This document shows positions 1 to 8,536 of a stretch of 51,611 nucleotides of DNA, piece by piece (positions within the stretch are counted from its first letter, which is position 1; each line of letters starts with the position of its first letter). The DNA comes from a bacterium. Lineage in GTDB: Bacteria; Bdellovibrionota_C; UBA2361; SZUA-149; JAEUWB01. The translations under genes were made by a program, and so were the position numbers. Location of the stretch: assembly GCA_016786595.1 (NCBI GenBank), contig JAEUWB010000052.1, forward strand, positions 1-51,611. Reading direction: 5' to 3'. The notes under the pieces were generated by a model that worked only from the letters and a program-made list of their open reading frames with translations, had not been told where the DNA came from and did not search any database.

Positions 1-90
1 TTTTCTTTCTCGCGCTGAGTTGGTTGGTTGCGCTATACGCGCAACGGTCAAAACTACCCAAACAAAGCTTACCGCTTTCTTTGGGCCTAC
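1..90 (+). repeat. 90-bp direct repeat, copy 1
   Basis: These bases recur at 214-303 with a spacing of 213 bases. The unit contains the stem-loops at 27-45 and 57-85. An open frame runs through both copies and translates the same peptide twice, which fits a repeated non-coding unit rather than a gene. Confidence 0.85.
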
Positions 91-213
91 ATGACCTAGT
101 CCTTGATGGACTAGGTCCAGCTAACACTGCTTTCTCGCACCCTATGACTGTCGTCCTCTCGGACGACAGTCAAAGTTACAAAAAGCAAGCTTACCGCTTT
201 CTTTTTGCTTACT

Positions 214-303
214 TTTTCTTTCTCGCGCTGAGTTGGTTGGTTGCGCTATACGCGCAACGGTCAAAACTACCCAAACAAAGCTTACCGCTTTCTTTGGGCC
301 TAC
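214..303 (+). repeat. 90-bp direct repeat, copy 2
   Basis: This is the second copy of bases 1-90, with the same two stem-loops at 240-258 and 270-298. The 123 bases between the copies hold three further, unrelated stems. Confidence 0.85.
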
Positions 304-330
304 CTTTCTTTCTCGCGAAAGAAAGGTAGG
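299..330 (-). terminator. Perfect 14-bp stem-loop after yajQ
   Basis: The arms at 299-312 and 317-330 are fully complementary around a 4-base loop, and the structure ends one base before the yajQ stop codon. It would fold in the yajQ transcript and may end it or protect its 3' end. No T-run follows on the minus strand, so it is not a standard intrinsic terminator. Confidence 0.45.
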
Positions 331-816
331 TTAATCTTTGAAGTTTTTGAATTGGAGTTCGCGGTCACTTTTATCGCGGAGTAGTTGCATTGCTGCCTGG
401 AGGTCATCTTTTTTGGGGCCTGAGATGCGGACGTGGTCGCCCATGATTGAGGCCTGGACTTTTTTAAGGTCGGCTTCTTTGATTAATTTTGCAACTTTTT
501 TGGCATCATCACCTTCTAGGCCTTGTTTTAGCTTGATTTTGATACGTTGTGCGCCACCTGTTGCTTGTTCAACTTGGCCGAGATCGAGTGCTTTGAGGCT
601 GACTCCGCGTTTGGCGAGTTTTTGGTTAAAGATGTCTTGCAGGGCTTTCATTTTCATTTGGTCTTCGGCGAAAATGGAAATTTCAGATTTTTCAAGGTCA
701 ATTGAACTTTTGCTGCCGCGAAAATCGTAGCGACCTTCGAGCTCCTTTTTGGCTTGATTTACGGCATTATCTACTTCCTGAAGATTGACTTCAGAGACAA
801 CATCAAAACTTGGCAT
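331..816 (-). CDS. yajQ: YajQ family nucleotide-binding protein
   Basis: This is a 161-residue cytoplasmic protein of the YajQ (UPF0234) family, close in length to the E. coli protein (about 163). It begins MPSFDVVSEVNLQEVDNA, carries the conserved segment YDFRGSKSSIDL near residue 30 and ends in ELQFKNFKD, all typical of the family. Members bind nucleotides, and cyclic di-GMP binding is reported for some, which act as effectors for transcription factors. The exact role here is unknown. The ATG at 816 has a GGAG ribosome site about 8 bases upstream. The gene stands alone, divergent from the complex I operon across a 202-base gap, and a strong stem-loop follows its stop codon. Confidence 0.95.
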   Translation of the reverse strand: MPSFDVVSEVNLQEVDNAVNQAKKELEGRYDFRGSKSSIDLEKSEISIFAEDQMKMKALQDIFNQKLAKRGVSLKALDLGQVEQATGGAQRIKIKLKQGLEGDDAKKVAKLIKEADLKKVQASIMGDHVRISGPKKDDLQAAMQLLRDKSDRELQFKNFKD

Positions 817-1018
817 TCTACGTCTCCGTGCTAGTTAATTATATGCTTCTTACTAAACTATTGTTATTAAAGCATTCTTTAGTCGAAGTATTTTTATACG
901 GCAAAAATCATCGCAGAATTTTAAAAAAACCTCAAGTTATTGGACACTTGCGAATTGTGCACACGAAAGCTAGTTTCACGAGCTGAATATCAATTGCAAT
1001 TGGAAGAGGAGAACGACT

Positions 1019-1645
1019 GTGCCTGAAGTGCAAAGTTTGCCCTTAGTTCAAATCGAACTCGAAAAATCTGTTGAAGAAGTATTTGGAAATACGTTTAAGC
1101 GTGAAGAGCCTCAGCGCTGGGTGGAGTACGGTTTGACTTTTCGTGTTGCCCCAGAAAGTTTGCTTAGTTGCTGCCAAACATTAAAAGAGCACCGTAAATT
1201 TTTATTTAACATGTTAATCGACATCACTGCGGTTGATTTCCTTGATAGTCGCAGGGAGCGTTTTGACGTTGTCTATCAGTTTTTAAGTTTAACCTATCAG
1301 AGCAGGCTTTGTTTAAAGGTTGCTGTGACTGAAGAGCAGCCGGCTGTAGCTTCGGTGCGCTCGCTTTGGGCTGCAGCTAATTTCCTCGAGCGCGAAGTTT
1401 GGGACATGTACGGAATTGATTTTCCGGGACATGGAGATTTGCGCAGGATCTTGATGTATGACGAATTTGTCGGGCATCCGCTAAGGAAGGATTATCATAT
1501 CCAACACAAGCAACCACGTGTGCCGCTGAGGCTGCCTGAGTTACGCAATGAGTCGGTTGATATGAATAAAGCTGAGCTTGTAAGCTTGCCAAGCAGGCAG
1601 AAAAGTCTTGAAAAACAGTCTGTTAATGAGCAGGGAGCGTCCTAG
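1019..1645 (+). CDS. nuoC: NADH-quinone oxidoreductase subunit C
   Basis: NuoC (30 kDa subunit) is part of the peripheral arm of respiratory complex I, on the cytoplasmic face of the membrane. The 208-residue protein shows the family signature EREVWDMYGIDFPGH followed by DLRRIL and GHPLRKDY. The start is a GTG, supported by AGGAG about 8 bases upstream. It is the first gene of the operon, with nuoD 2 bases downstream. The usual upstream partners nuoA and nuoB are absent; the neighbour is the divergent yajQ. The 202-base gap upstream should hold the operon promoter, but I cannot pick convincing -35 and -10 boxes. The C-terminal 40 residues after the core are polar and poorly conserved. Confidence 0.96.
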   Translation: MPEVQSLPLVQIELEKSVEEVFGNTFKREEPQRWVEYGLTFRVAPESLLSCCQTLKEHRKFLFNMLIDITAVDFLDSRRERFDVVYQFLSLTYQSRLCLKVAVTEEQPAVASVRSLWAAANFLEREVWDMYGIDFPGHGDLRRILMYDEFVGHPLRKDYHIQHKQPRVPLRLPELRNESVDMNKAELVSLPSRQKSLEKQSVNEQGAS

Positions 1646-1647
1646 TC

Positions 1648-2865
1648 ATGGCTGAAGTTTCTACTGATTGGAAGGGGCGTGAGATTGGAGATTCCTTGCA
1701 TTCGCGCACGATGGTTCTCAACCTCGGGCCTTCGCATCCATGCACGCACGGCACGGCGCGACTTGTTGTTGAATTGAACGGTGAGCGGATTGAGCGCTGT
1801 GATGTGGATGTCGGATATTTACATCGTGGCTTTGAGAAGCAGTGTGAAAATGTCACTTATCTTCAGGTCATTCCCTACACTGATCGGCTTAACTATGTTT
1901 CCCCGATTATTAATAACGTGGGCTATTGCCTTGCCGTAGAAAAGCTTTTTGCTGTGGATGTGCCGGAGCGCACTAAACACATCCGCGTGATTATGAGTGA
2001 AGTTTCCAGGCTCTGCGATCACTTAACTTGTCTTGGCGCGTCAGCGATGGAGCTTGGAGCGTTTACTGTGTTTCTTTACATGGTGCAGGCGCGAGAACTG
2101 CTTTGGCAGTTGATTGAGTCTGTGACGGGGGCGCGCTTAACGATTTCTTATGTTCGTCCAGGTGGACTGGCCCATGATTTGCCCACAGATTTTACACCAC
2201 GAATGCGTGAAGCGCTGACGAAAATCCGCAAGTTACTTGATGACTGTGACAAGTTGCTGGAGAAAAACCGTATTTTTATTGACCGCATGTGTAATGTCGG
2301 CGTGATTAGTCCTGAGGAGGCGGTGTCATATGGTTTAACCGGCCCGATCTTAAGAGCATCGACTGTTAACTATGATGTGCGCAAAGTTTTCCCGTATTCG
2401 GGCTACGAGTGGTTTGACTTTGAAGTTCCCTTGGGAACCAAGGGTGACAATTACGATCGTTACGTTGTGCGTTTCCAGGAAATGTATCAATCGATGCGGA
2501 TCATCGAGCAGAGCCTAAAAAATATGCCCGATGGCCCGATTAATATTGATAACCCACACGTGATCATGCCCCCTAAGGACCAAGTTTATGGTTCAATTGA
2601 AGGTATGATTAGCCAGTTTGAAATTGTCTTCAAAGGGATTGAGCCACCCAAAGGGGAAGTTTATTTCCCGGTTGAGGGTGGAAATGGGGAACTTGGATTT
2701 TATCTTGTCTCGGATGGGACGGGAGTGCCGTATCGCTGTCGCGTGCGTCCGCCTGCTTTTATTTCGATGGGCGTGATGGGGCCATTGGTGGAAGGGCATA
2801 TGGTGGCAGACGTTGTGCCAATATTTGGGATGATTAATATGATTGGGGGCGAATGCGACAGGTAA
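1648..2865 (+). CDS. nuoD: NADH-quinone oxidoreductase subunit D
   Basis: NuoD (49 kDa subunit) forms much of the quinone site of complex I together with NuoB. The 405-residue length is normal. Diagnostic segments are GPSHPCTHGTARLVVEL near the N-terminus (the HPxxHG motif of the quinone pocket), DVGYLHRGFEK, and a C-terminus ending MINMIGGECDR, where the family has an ExDR ending. The gene follows nuoC by 2 bases, so the two are probably translated together. Unlike most junctions in this operon, the gap to nuoE is 253 bases and holds a fold-back element. NuoB, its essential partner, is not encoded in this window. Confidence 0.97.
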   Translation: MAEVSTDWKGREIGDSLHSRTMVLNLGPSHPCTHGTARLVVELNGERIERCDVDVGYLHRGFEKQCENVTYLQVIPYTDRLNYVSPIINNVGYCLAVEKLFAVDVPERTKHIRVIMSEVSRLCDHLTCLGASAMELGAFTVFLYMVQARELLWQLIESVTGARLTISYVRPGGLAHDLPTDFTPRMREALTKIRKLLDDCDKLLEKNRIFIDRMCNVGVISPEEAVSYGLTGPILRASTVNYDVRKVFPYSGYEWFDFEVPLGTKGDNYDRYVVRFQEMYQSMRIIEQSLKNMPDGPINIDNPHVIMPPKDQVYGSIEGMISQFEIVFKGIEPPKGEVYFPVEGGNGELGFYLVSDGTGVPYRCRVRPPAFISMGVMGPLVEGHMVADVVPIFGMINMIGGECDR

Positions 2866-2887
2866 ATCGTTTTATGGAGCGACTTTT

Positions 2888-2979
2888 GGACAAATACTTC
2901 GTTACGGAAAATTGCTCCGGTCCGCACATATTTCAATATGCTTACGGTCCTCGCAATTTCCGTTCCTCGTGTTTGTCTC
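2888..2979. repeat. Fold-back element between nuoD and nuoE
   Basis: The arms at 2888-2915 and 2953-2979 are inverted copies with a few mismatches and a 37-base centre that can pair further. The element starts 22 bases after the nuoD stop, inside an otherwise compact operon. A short perfect stem (3015-3020 with 3026-3031) lies further downstream. It may be an inserted palindromic repeat, a processing site or an attenuator. An open frame across the region resembles no known protein. Confidence 0.6.
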
Positions 2980-3118
2980 AAAATCCACTCTATAAAATCG
3001 ATTTATGTATGAGCGATCCTGGTCGAGGATCAAAAAAATTCCCGCGCCTTGTCTTCGGCCAAAACCACAATTTTACCACCTGTCTTTTTAATTTAGAATC
3101 TATATCTAGTAGGATTTC

Positions 3119-3679
3119 ATGTTAAGCGAAGAATATCGGTCGAGATTAAAAGAAATTAAAGCTAAATACCCTGACACGCGTTCGGCCGTAATGCCGGCCT
3201 TATATCTAGCGCAAGAAGCGCTTGGGTCAGTCACTGATGAGGCAATTAGTTGGGTTGCAAAGGAATTAGCTTTACCTCCTGCGCATGTTCTTGAAGTCGC
3301 AACCTTTTACACCATGTATTACAAAAAACCTGTTGGGCGTTATCACATCCAGGTCTGCCGAACGCTTTCATGTATGGTTTGTGGTGCGCGTCAAATTACA
3401 GCTTACATCAAGGAGCGCTTCAAGATTGCTGCTGGACAAATTACTGCTGATGGCATGTGGAGTTATGAGGAAGTTGAGTGTTTAGGTAGTTGCGGCACAG
3501 CTCCAATGCTGCAAATTAATGACGTTTTTTTCGAAAATCTGACTACTGAGAAATTCGCTCAATTGCTTGATCGCATTGAAAGAGAACAACCCGACCTAAG
3601 ATATTCAACGCTCAGGGCTGAGCTTGGTAATGGGCTAGTAGGTTGTCCAAAATCCGAAATTGCTGAGGCACTGAAATAG
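3119..3679 (+). CDS. nuoE: NADH-quinone oxidoreductase subunit E
   Basis: NuoE (24 kDa) is a thioredoxin-fold subunit of the NADH dehydrogenase module and binds the 2Fe-2S cluster N1a. The four ligands are visible as C80-x4-C85 (CRTLSC) and C121-x3-C125 (CLGSC). The 186-residue length is slightly above the E. coli protein because of a polar C-terminal tail. The ATG has AGGA 5 bases upstream. The 253-base spacer before it may provide separate expression of the E-F-G module. nuoF follows 38 bases downstream. Confidence 0.96.
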   Translation: MLSEEYRSRLKEIKAKYPDTRSAVMPALYLAQEALGSVTDEAISWVAKELALPPAHVLEVATFYTMYYKKPVGRYHIQVCRTLSCMVCGARQITAYIKERFKIAAGQITADGMWSYEEVECLGSCGTAPMLQINDVFFENLTTEKFAQLLDRIEREQPDLRYSTLRAELGNGLVGCPKSEIAEALK

Positions 3680-3717
3680 AAACTAGGCTGTAAAGTGTAA
3701 TACTGCGAAGTGTAATT

Positions 3718-5049
3718 ATGAGCGATCATTTGATTCTGACAAAAAACATCCATCATGCAAATCAGGCGAGCTTAGCTGGCTATGAGTCACGTGGTGGTTA
3801 TGCTGCGATTCGTAAGGCGCTGCAACTTAAGGCTGAAGATCTGATCACTGAGGTAAAGAACTCGGGTCTGCGTGGGCGTGGTGGCGCGGGTTTTCCTACG
3901 GGAACGAAGTGGGGCTTTGTTCCAAAAAATACAGGCAAACCAATTTATCTTTTAAATAATGCTGACGAAAGTGAGCCGGGAACGTTTAAGGACCGCTTGC
4001 TGATGGAGCGTGACCCACATCTTTGCATTGAAGGAATGATGATTGCGGCATTTGCTTTAGGCTCGCACTGGGCAGCTTTCTATATTCGTGGCGAGTATGC
4101 TTATCCCACCCGACAAATTGACCGGGCCCTCGAGGAGGCCTATGCCAAAGGATATTTAGGAAAAAACATTTTTGGATCTAGCTATGACCTCGAGATCGTC
4201 ACGCATCGTGGTGCTGGTGCCTACATTTGCGGTGAAGAAACAGCGCTGATTGAGTCACTTGAGGGTAATAAAGGACAGCCGCGGATTAAGCCGCCATTTC
4301 CTGCAGTAAGCGGACTTTATGCTTGCCCGACAGTTGTGAATAATACTGAAACTTTGGCAGCACTTCCCTATATTATTCAAAATGGGGCCCAGGCCTATCG
4401 TAAATTTGGTACAGAAAAATCTCCAGGCACAAAACTTTTTAGCGCCTCCGGGCACATCAATAAGCCGGGAGTTTATGAAGTGCCGCTGGGGTATCCTTTA
4501 CTCGAGTTTATTGAAAAAGAATGTGGCGGAGTGCGCGGCGGTAAAAAACTCAAGGCTGTTATTCCTGGTGGATCCTCTGTGCCGGTCTTAAGGGCAGATG
4601 AGCTTGCTGGGGTGAAGCTCGACTACGAATCGATTGCAGCTGCAGGCAGTATGCTCGGGTCTGGTGGTTTTATTGTGTTGGATGAGACTACCGATATGGT
4701 TGATGCCTGTTTAAATTTGCAGCATTTTTATACACACGAATCTTGCGGTCAGTGTACCCCATGTCGAGAAGGGGCGCGCTGGGTTGAGAAAATCGTGAAA
4801 CGTATTGGCTCAGGGCAAGGTAAGACAGGGGATCCTTTATTACTGGAGGATGTTACTAGGCAAATTGCTGGACACACAATTTGTCCTTTTGGGGATGCCT
4901 TAGTAACGCCAGTTTTGAGTTTTATGAAAAAATTCCCTGAAGAGTTTAATTCGAAAATTGAAAAAGCTGTTTCGCGTCCACTGCTCAAGGTGCTGAGTCC
5001 TCAAGGCGAAGGGGAGGAGACGGCAGCAGAATTTGGGGTCCAAGGGTAG
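3718..5049 (+). CDS. nuoF: NADH-quinone oxidoreductase subunit F
   Basis: NuoF (51 kDa) oxidises NADH with FMN and passes electrons to 4Fe-4S cluster N3. The glycine-rich GLRGRGGAGFPTGTKW segment binds FMN/NADH and is followed by NNADESEPGTFKDR. GAGAYICGEETALIESLEG lies in the middle. The N3 ligands are C343, C346, C349 and C389 (CGQCTPC and CPFG). The 443-residue length is typical. The ribosome site is weak. The ORF runs about 10 bases from the nuoG start, so the two are probably translated together. Confidence 0.97.
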   Translation: MSDHLILTKNIHHANQASLAGYESRGGYAAIRKALQLKAEDLITEVKNSGLRGRGGAGFPTGTKWGFVPKNTGKPIYLLNNADESEPGTFKDRLLMERDPHLCIEGMMIAAFALGSHWAAFYIRGEYAYPTRQIDRALEEAYAKGYLGKNIFGSSYDLEIVTHRGAGAYICGEETALIESLEGNKGQPRIKPPFPAVSGLYACPTVVNNTETLAALPYIIQNGAQAYRKFGTEKSPGTKLFSASGHINKPGVYEVPLGYPLLEFIEKECGGVRGGKKLKAVIPGGSSVPVLRADELAGVKLDYESIAAAGSMLGSGGFIVLDETTDMVDACLNLQHFYTHESCGQCTPCREGARWVEKIVKRIGSGQGKTGDPLLLEDVTRQIAGHTICPFGDALVTPVLSFMKKFPEEFNSKIEKAVSRPLLKVLSPQGEGEETAAEFGVQG

Positions 5050-5059
5050 AGGAAGGCAT

Positions 5060-6787
5060 ATGAGCACTGAAGCAAAAAATTCTGAAACCTTAGTTAATCT
5101 CACGATTGATCAACGGCAAGTGAGTGTTCCGAAGGGCACGAACTTGATTGAAGCGGCAAAGTTGGCAGGGGTTGAAATCCCCTATTATTGCTATCATCCG
5201 CATCTTTCTGTCGCCGGCAACTGTCGGATGTGTCAGTGTAAGGTTGGAGGTAAAATTGGTGATGGTGGTAAGCTCAGCATCGCCTGTAATACACAAGTGC
5301 AAGAAGGCATGGTTGTGTATACCCAGCAATCTGCACCAGAAGTTGCCGAGGCACAGCGTGCAACCTTGGAATTTATCTTAATTAATCACCCATTAGATTG
5401 CACAGTCTGCGATCAAGCTGGCCACTGCAAGTTGCAAGATTACTACTACGACTATAACGCTGAGCCTTCGCGATTTACCGAGGAAAAAGTTCACAAGGTT
5501 AAGGCTGAGCCACTTGGACCAGAAGTAATGCTCGATGGGGAGCGTTGCATTCTTTGTTCGCGTTGCGTCCGCTTCTGCGATGAAATTACAGAAACATCAG
5601 AATTGGGCATGTTTAATCGTGGAGATCATACAGTGATTGGCGTTGTTCCTGGTAAAGAACTGACTAATCCGCTTGCTGGGTCAGTTGTTGATCTTTGTCC
5701 AGTTGGCGCTTTAACGCATCGACGTTGGAGATTTAACACGCGAATTTGGTACACCGACCAAGTCGATACTATCTGTGTCGGCTGTTCGACGGGCTGTAAC
5801 GTTAAAGTTGCCACACGGGACGGTGAGTTTGTGCAGATCAAATCGCGCTTGAATTCGGCGGTAAACCAGGAATGGCTCTGTGATGAGGGGCGTTATGGTT
5901 TTGATCGCTTCCAACCCAAGACGCGAAGCTTAACTCCGACCGCTGCAGGGCAAAGTATTAATCTTGAGCAGGCGCTAAAGCTTGCGCAGCAGGCACTGTC
6001 AGGACAAGGAGCACTTGCAGTTTTTCTATCACCACTGCTTACTGTAGAAGATATTTTTGCGATTAGTCAGCTTGTCACAAAATCGCTTGGTGGGAATTTA
6101 GCAGACGTTGCAGTGCAAATTCGCGAACGATCGCTTACGGCGGTTGAAGCTAAACTTGTTAGTCCAGATTATGCCCCGAATGCTTACGGCGCGCAGTTGA
6201 TACTGAATCCAGCAGCGTCGGCCAAGTATGTAGAAAATTTTAGAGCAGAATTAGAAAAGCGCTACCTCGAATTACTTGAGCGTGTGCGCAGTGGCGGAAT
6301 CAGTCGTATTCTCCTTGTTGGGCATGAAGCAATTCGTGACGTTGATATTGATGCAAAGCTTCGTGAAGTCTTACGGGCGAGTTCAACGGTAGTGCTCTCG
6401 GCCAAGGCCCCAGTCGGAGAGAATTTTGAAGCCCTCGCAAAAGTAGTTTTTCCGACGCGTAGCGTTTACGAGAAAGATGGCACGATGATTAATTCAAGCG
6501 GACGAATTCAACGCTTGAAAACGGTCTTAAAAGCTTCCCAGAATTTGCTGCCAATTTGGGAAATTGTAAAAAAACTAAGTGCCGAGATCGGCGCACCTGC
6601 AATTTCTAATAATGTCACAGATGATCGCTCGTTTTTTAGGTCAATGGTCGAGCAACTGAGCCTGCTTGAAGGTTTGACGCTTGCAGAGATTGGCGATCAA
6701 GGTGTGAGCATTTATGACCGTAGTGTAAAGGCCTCTGATCGCAGAGATGCTACAGCTAAAAATTTCGCCAGCAGCGCAGTAATTTAA
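5060..6787 (+). CDS. nuoG: NADH-quinone oxidoreductase subunit G
   Basis: NuoG is the largest peripheral-arm subunit and carries several Fe-S clusters. The ATG at 5060 is chosen because GAGGAAGG lies just upstream; an in-frame TTG at 5033 would overlap nuoF. The N-terminus has a ferredoxin-like 2Fe-2S domain (CYHPHLSVAGNCRMCQCKV), the HPLDCTVCDQAGHC block and the CILCSRCVRFC 4Fe-4S site. C239, C242, C246 and C274 match the ligands of the off-path cluster N7. At about 575 residues it is shorter than many homologues (roughly 700-900), so the molybdopterin-oxidoreductase-like region is reduced, and its end shows little similarity that I recognise. nuoH starts 9 bases after the stop. Confidence 0.95.
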   Translation: MSTEAKNSETLVNLTIDQRQVSVPKGTNLIEAAKLAGVEIPYYCYHPHLSVAGNCRMCQCKVGGKIGDGGKLSIACNTQVQEGMVVYTQQSAPEVAEAQRATLEFILINHPLDCTVCDQAGHCKLQDYYYDYNAEPSRFTEEKVHKVKAEPLGPEVMLDGERCILCSRCVRFCDEITETSELGMFNRGDHTVIGVVPGKELTNPLAGSVVDLCPVGALTHRRWRFNTRIWYTDQVDTICVGCSTGCNVKVATRDGEFVQIKSRLNSAVNQEWLCDEGRYGFDRFQPKTRSLTPTAAGQSINLEQALKLAQQALSGQGALAVFLSPLLTVEDIFAISQLVTKSLGGNLADVAVQIRERSLTAVEAKLVSPDYAPNAYGAQLILNPAASAKYVENFRAELEKRYLELLERVRSGGISRILLVGHEAIRDVDIDAKLREVLRASSTVVLSAKAPVGENFEALAKVVFPTRSVYEKDGTMINSSGRIQRLKTVLKASQNLLPIWEIVKKLSAEIGAPAISNNVTDDRSFFRSMVEQLSLLEGLTLAEIGDQGVSIYDRSVKASDRRDATAKNFASSAVI

Positions 6788-6796
6788 GGGACTTGC

Positions 6797-7906
6797 ATGT
6801 TAATTGATATTTTAATTGTAATTTTGAAGGCTGCAGTTGTGCTTGGAGCACTTTTGCATTTGGCTGCACTGACAATTTGGGTGGAGCGCAAAGGAGCCGC
6901 ACTAATACAAGACCGCCAAGGAGCAAATCGCGCGGCAATCTTTGGTTTTGACCTTGCAGGTATTTTAAATACCTTAGTTGCAGATCCGGTGAAGGCGCTT
7001 TTTAAAGAAGATTGGGTTCCGCGTGGGGCCAGTCCGTTTCTACATGCGATGGGACCATTTCTTGCAGTGTTTCCTGTTTTGATTTCTTTTGCAGTGATTC
7101 CCTTTGGACCTTCACTTTTCATCGGTGGAGAAGAGTATCGCTTACAGCTTGCCAATTTGAATGTGGGCATTCTTTATGTTTTTGCCATGGGATCGCTTGC
7201 TGTGTATGGCGTTGTTTTGGCGGGATGGGTTTCCGAAAATAAATTTTCGCTTTTTGGGGGCTTACGCGCCAGTGCCCAAATGATTTCTTATGAAGTCACA
7301 CTGGGTCTAAGTATTATTGCCGTGCTTTGTATTTACGGCACGCTCGATCTCTATAAAATCGTACACTTACAAAACGGAACTTTTCTGGGAGTGCTTCCCA
7401 ATTGGGGGGTATTTTTAAATCCAATCGGCTTTTTGGTCTTCTTCTTCTCAATTATGGCCGAGACCAAGCGTGCACCTTTTGATTTACCGGAAAGCGAGAG
7501 CGAATTAGTGGCGGGCTATCTTACTGAATATTCGGGAATGAAGTTTTTGCTTTTTTGGCTGGGAGAATTTGCTGAGATTGTCGTGGCTTCGGCCCTCGTG
7601 GTACTACTCTTCTTTGGTGGATACGAACTGCCCTATGTTTCGATTCATAATCTACCGTCTGACCTCTGGGGGATCCTCCCGCAGTGGTTTAATCAAGTAA
7701 ATTTTCAATGGGCGCCCTTAGTTGGAGCGTTGATTTTTGGAGCAAAAGTTTCTGTATTCTGTGTCTTGCAGGTAATTATCCGTTGGACTTTGCCACGGTT
7801 TCGTTACGATCAACTCATGGATTTGTGTTGGAAAATCATGCTGCCAATTACTTTAGTCAATATTGTGATTACGGCGGCTTTAGTTGTTGCTGGATTTTAT
7901 AACTAA
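6797..7906 (+). CDS. nuoH: NADH-quinone oxidoreductase subunit H
   Basis: NuoH is the membrane subunit that links the peripheral and membrane arms and helps form the quinone chamber. The 369-residue protein has about eight hydrophobic segments. Signature stretches are WVERKGAALIQDRQGANRA near residue 30 and AETKRAPFDLPESESELVAGY in the middle, rich in the conserved acidic residues of this subunit. In most bacteria nuoI follows directly; here nuoJ follows after 27 bases and nuoI is absent. Confidence 0.97.
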   Translation: MLIDILIVILKAAVVLGALLHLAALTIWVERKGAALIQDRQGANRAAIFGFDLAGILNTLVADPVKALFKEDWVPRGASPFLHAMGPFLAVFPVLISFAVIPFGPSLFIGGEEYRLQLANLNVGILYVFAMGSLAVYGVVLAGWVSENKFSLFGGLRASAQMISYEVTLGLSIIAVLCIYGTLDLYKIVHLQNGTFLGVLPNWGVFLNPIGFLVFFFSIMAETKRAPFDLPESESELVAGYLTEYSGMKFLLFWLGEFAEIVVASALVVLLFFGGYELPYVSIHNLPSDLWGILPQWFNQVNFQWAPLVGALIFGAKVSVFCVLQVIIRWTLPRFRYDQLMDLCWKIMLPITLVNIVITAALVVAGFYN

Positions 7907-7933
7907 GCTTGTAAACAAGGCGGGTGAGTAAGC

Positions 7934-8536
7934 ATGGATTTTTGGATGATTATTTTAGGGCTACTGACAGTGATTGCAGGACTAGGTGTAGTCTTAGCGC
8001 GTAAACCCCTAAATAGTGCACTCTGCCTGGTTGTCACATTATTCCTACTCGCCTGTCACTTTGCTTTGCTTGACGCGCACTTTGTCGCTGCAATCCAAGT
8101 TCTGGTTTATGCGGGCGCGATTATGGTCTTAGTGATTTTCGTGATTATGCTGCTTGGTTTAAATAGCCCTGGTGACGAGAAAATTTTGAAATCACCTTGG
8201 ACTTGGGTTTATGGAGCATTTGGTTTTGGCTTAGTCAGTTTAATTGTTGCCTATAGTTTGCTGGAACATCGGCTCACACAAAGCGCCCAAGTGGCAAGTG
8301 CTGTGCAGCAGGATTTAGCTAGTTATGGATCGACCGAGCAAATCGGCAAACTACTTTTTGAAAAATTCATCTTTCAATTCGAGATTACCTCAGTTTTACT
8401 TTTAGCTGCAATTGTTGGTGCCGTGGCACTAGCACTTGAAGCAAAGCAGGGACTACCTGCGGGACGCGGACTCAGTGCGGTTCGTAAAACAAACCATGGG
8501 AAAAAGGAGCAGCCGAGTGAATCCAGTAATCGCTAA
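7934..8536 (+). CDS. nuoJ: NADH-quinone oxidoreductase subunit J
   Basis: NuoJ is a small membrane-arm subunit of complex I. The 200-residue protein has five hydrophobic segments and the typical run FVAAIQVLVYAGAIMVLVIF in the third, followed by MLLGLN. The C-terminus is a basic cytoplasmic tail (KTNHGKKEQPSESSNR). Its last 20 bases overlap the nuoK start. It directly follows nuoH, where nuoI would be expected. Confidence 0.95.
   Translation: MDFWMIILGLLTVIAGLGVVLARKPLNSALCLVVTLFLLACHFALLDAHFVAAIQVLVYAGAIMVLVIFVIMLLGLNSPGDEKILKSPWTWVYGAFGFGLVSLIVAYSLLEHRLTQSAQVASAVQQDLASYGSTEQIGKLLFEKFIFQFEITSVLLLAAIVGAVALALEAKQGLPAGRGLSAVRKTNHGKKEQPSESSNR

Larger units (their letters stand above)
1..330. 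repeat. Stem-loop array, no gene
   Basis: This stretch holds no credible gene. Eight inverted repeats lie head to tail: 27-45 (7-bp stem), 57-85 (11 of 12 pairs), 93-117 (10 bp), 146-171 (11 bp), 179-207 (11 of 12 pairs), 240-258, 270-298 and 299-330 (14 bp). The stems at 57-85, 179-207 and 270-298 share an inner AAGC/ACGC-type base and a TTACC loop, but their outer arms differ while staying paired. The motif TTTCTCGC recurs near 6, 131, 219 and 309. The window edge probably cuts the array. Its function is unknown; it could be a REP-like repeat cluster or a structured transcript tail of yajQ. Confidence 0.75.

Noticed and set aside
24-329. Open frame of about 101 codons across the repeat array
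   Set aside because: It translates the same peptide from both direct-repeat copies and spans perfect palindromes; a non-coding repeat explains it better.
1-330. CRISPR array
   Set aside because: The repeats are too few, unequal in spacing and structured themselves; no cas genes are near.
2853-3125. Frame of 90 codons between nuoD and nuoE
   Set aside because: It overlaps the nuoD end, runs across an inverted repeat, and has no ribosome site or recognisable motif.
6784-7170. Long antisense frame of 128 codons inside nuoH
   Set aside because: It lies opposite a clear membrane subunit whose codon pattern explains the open antisense frame.
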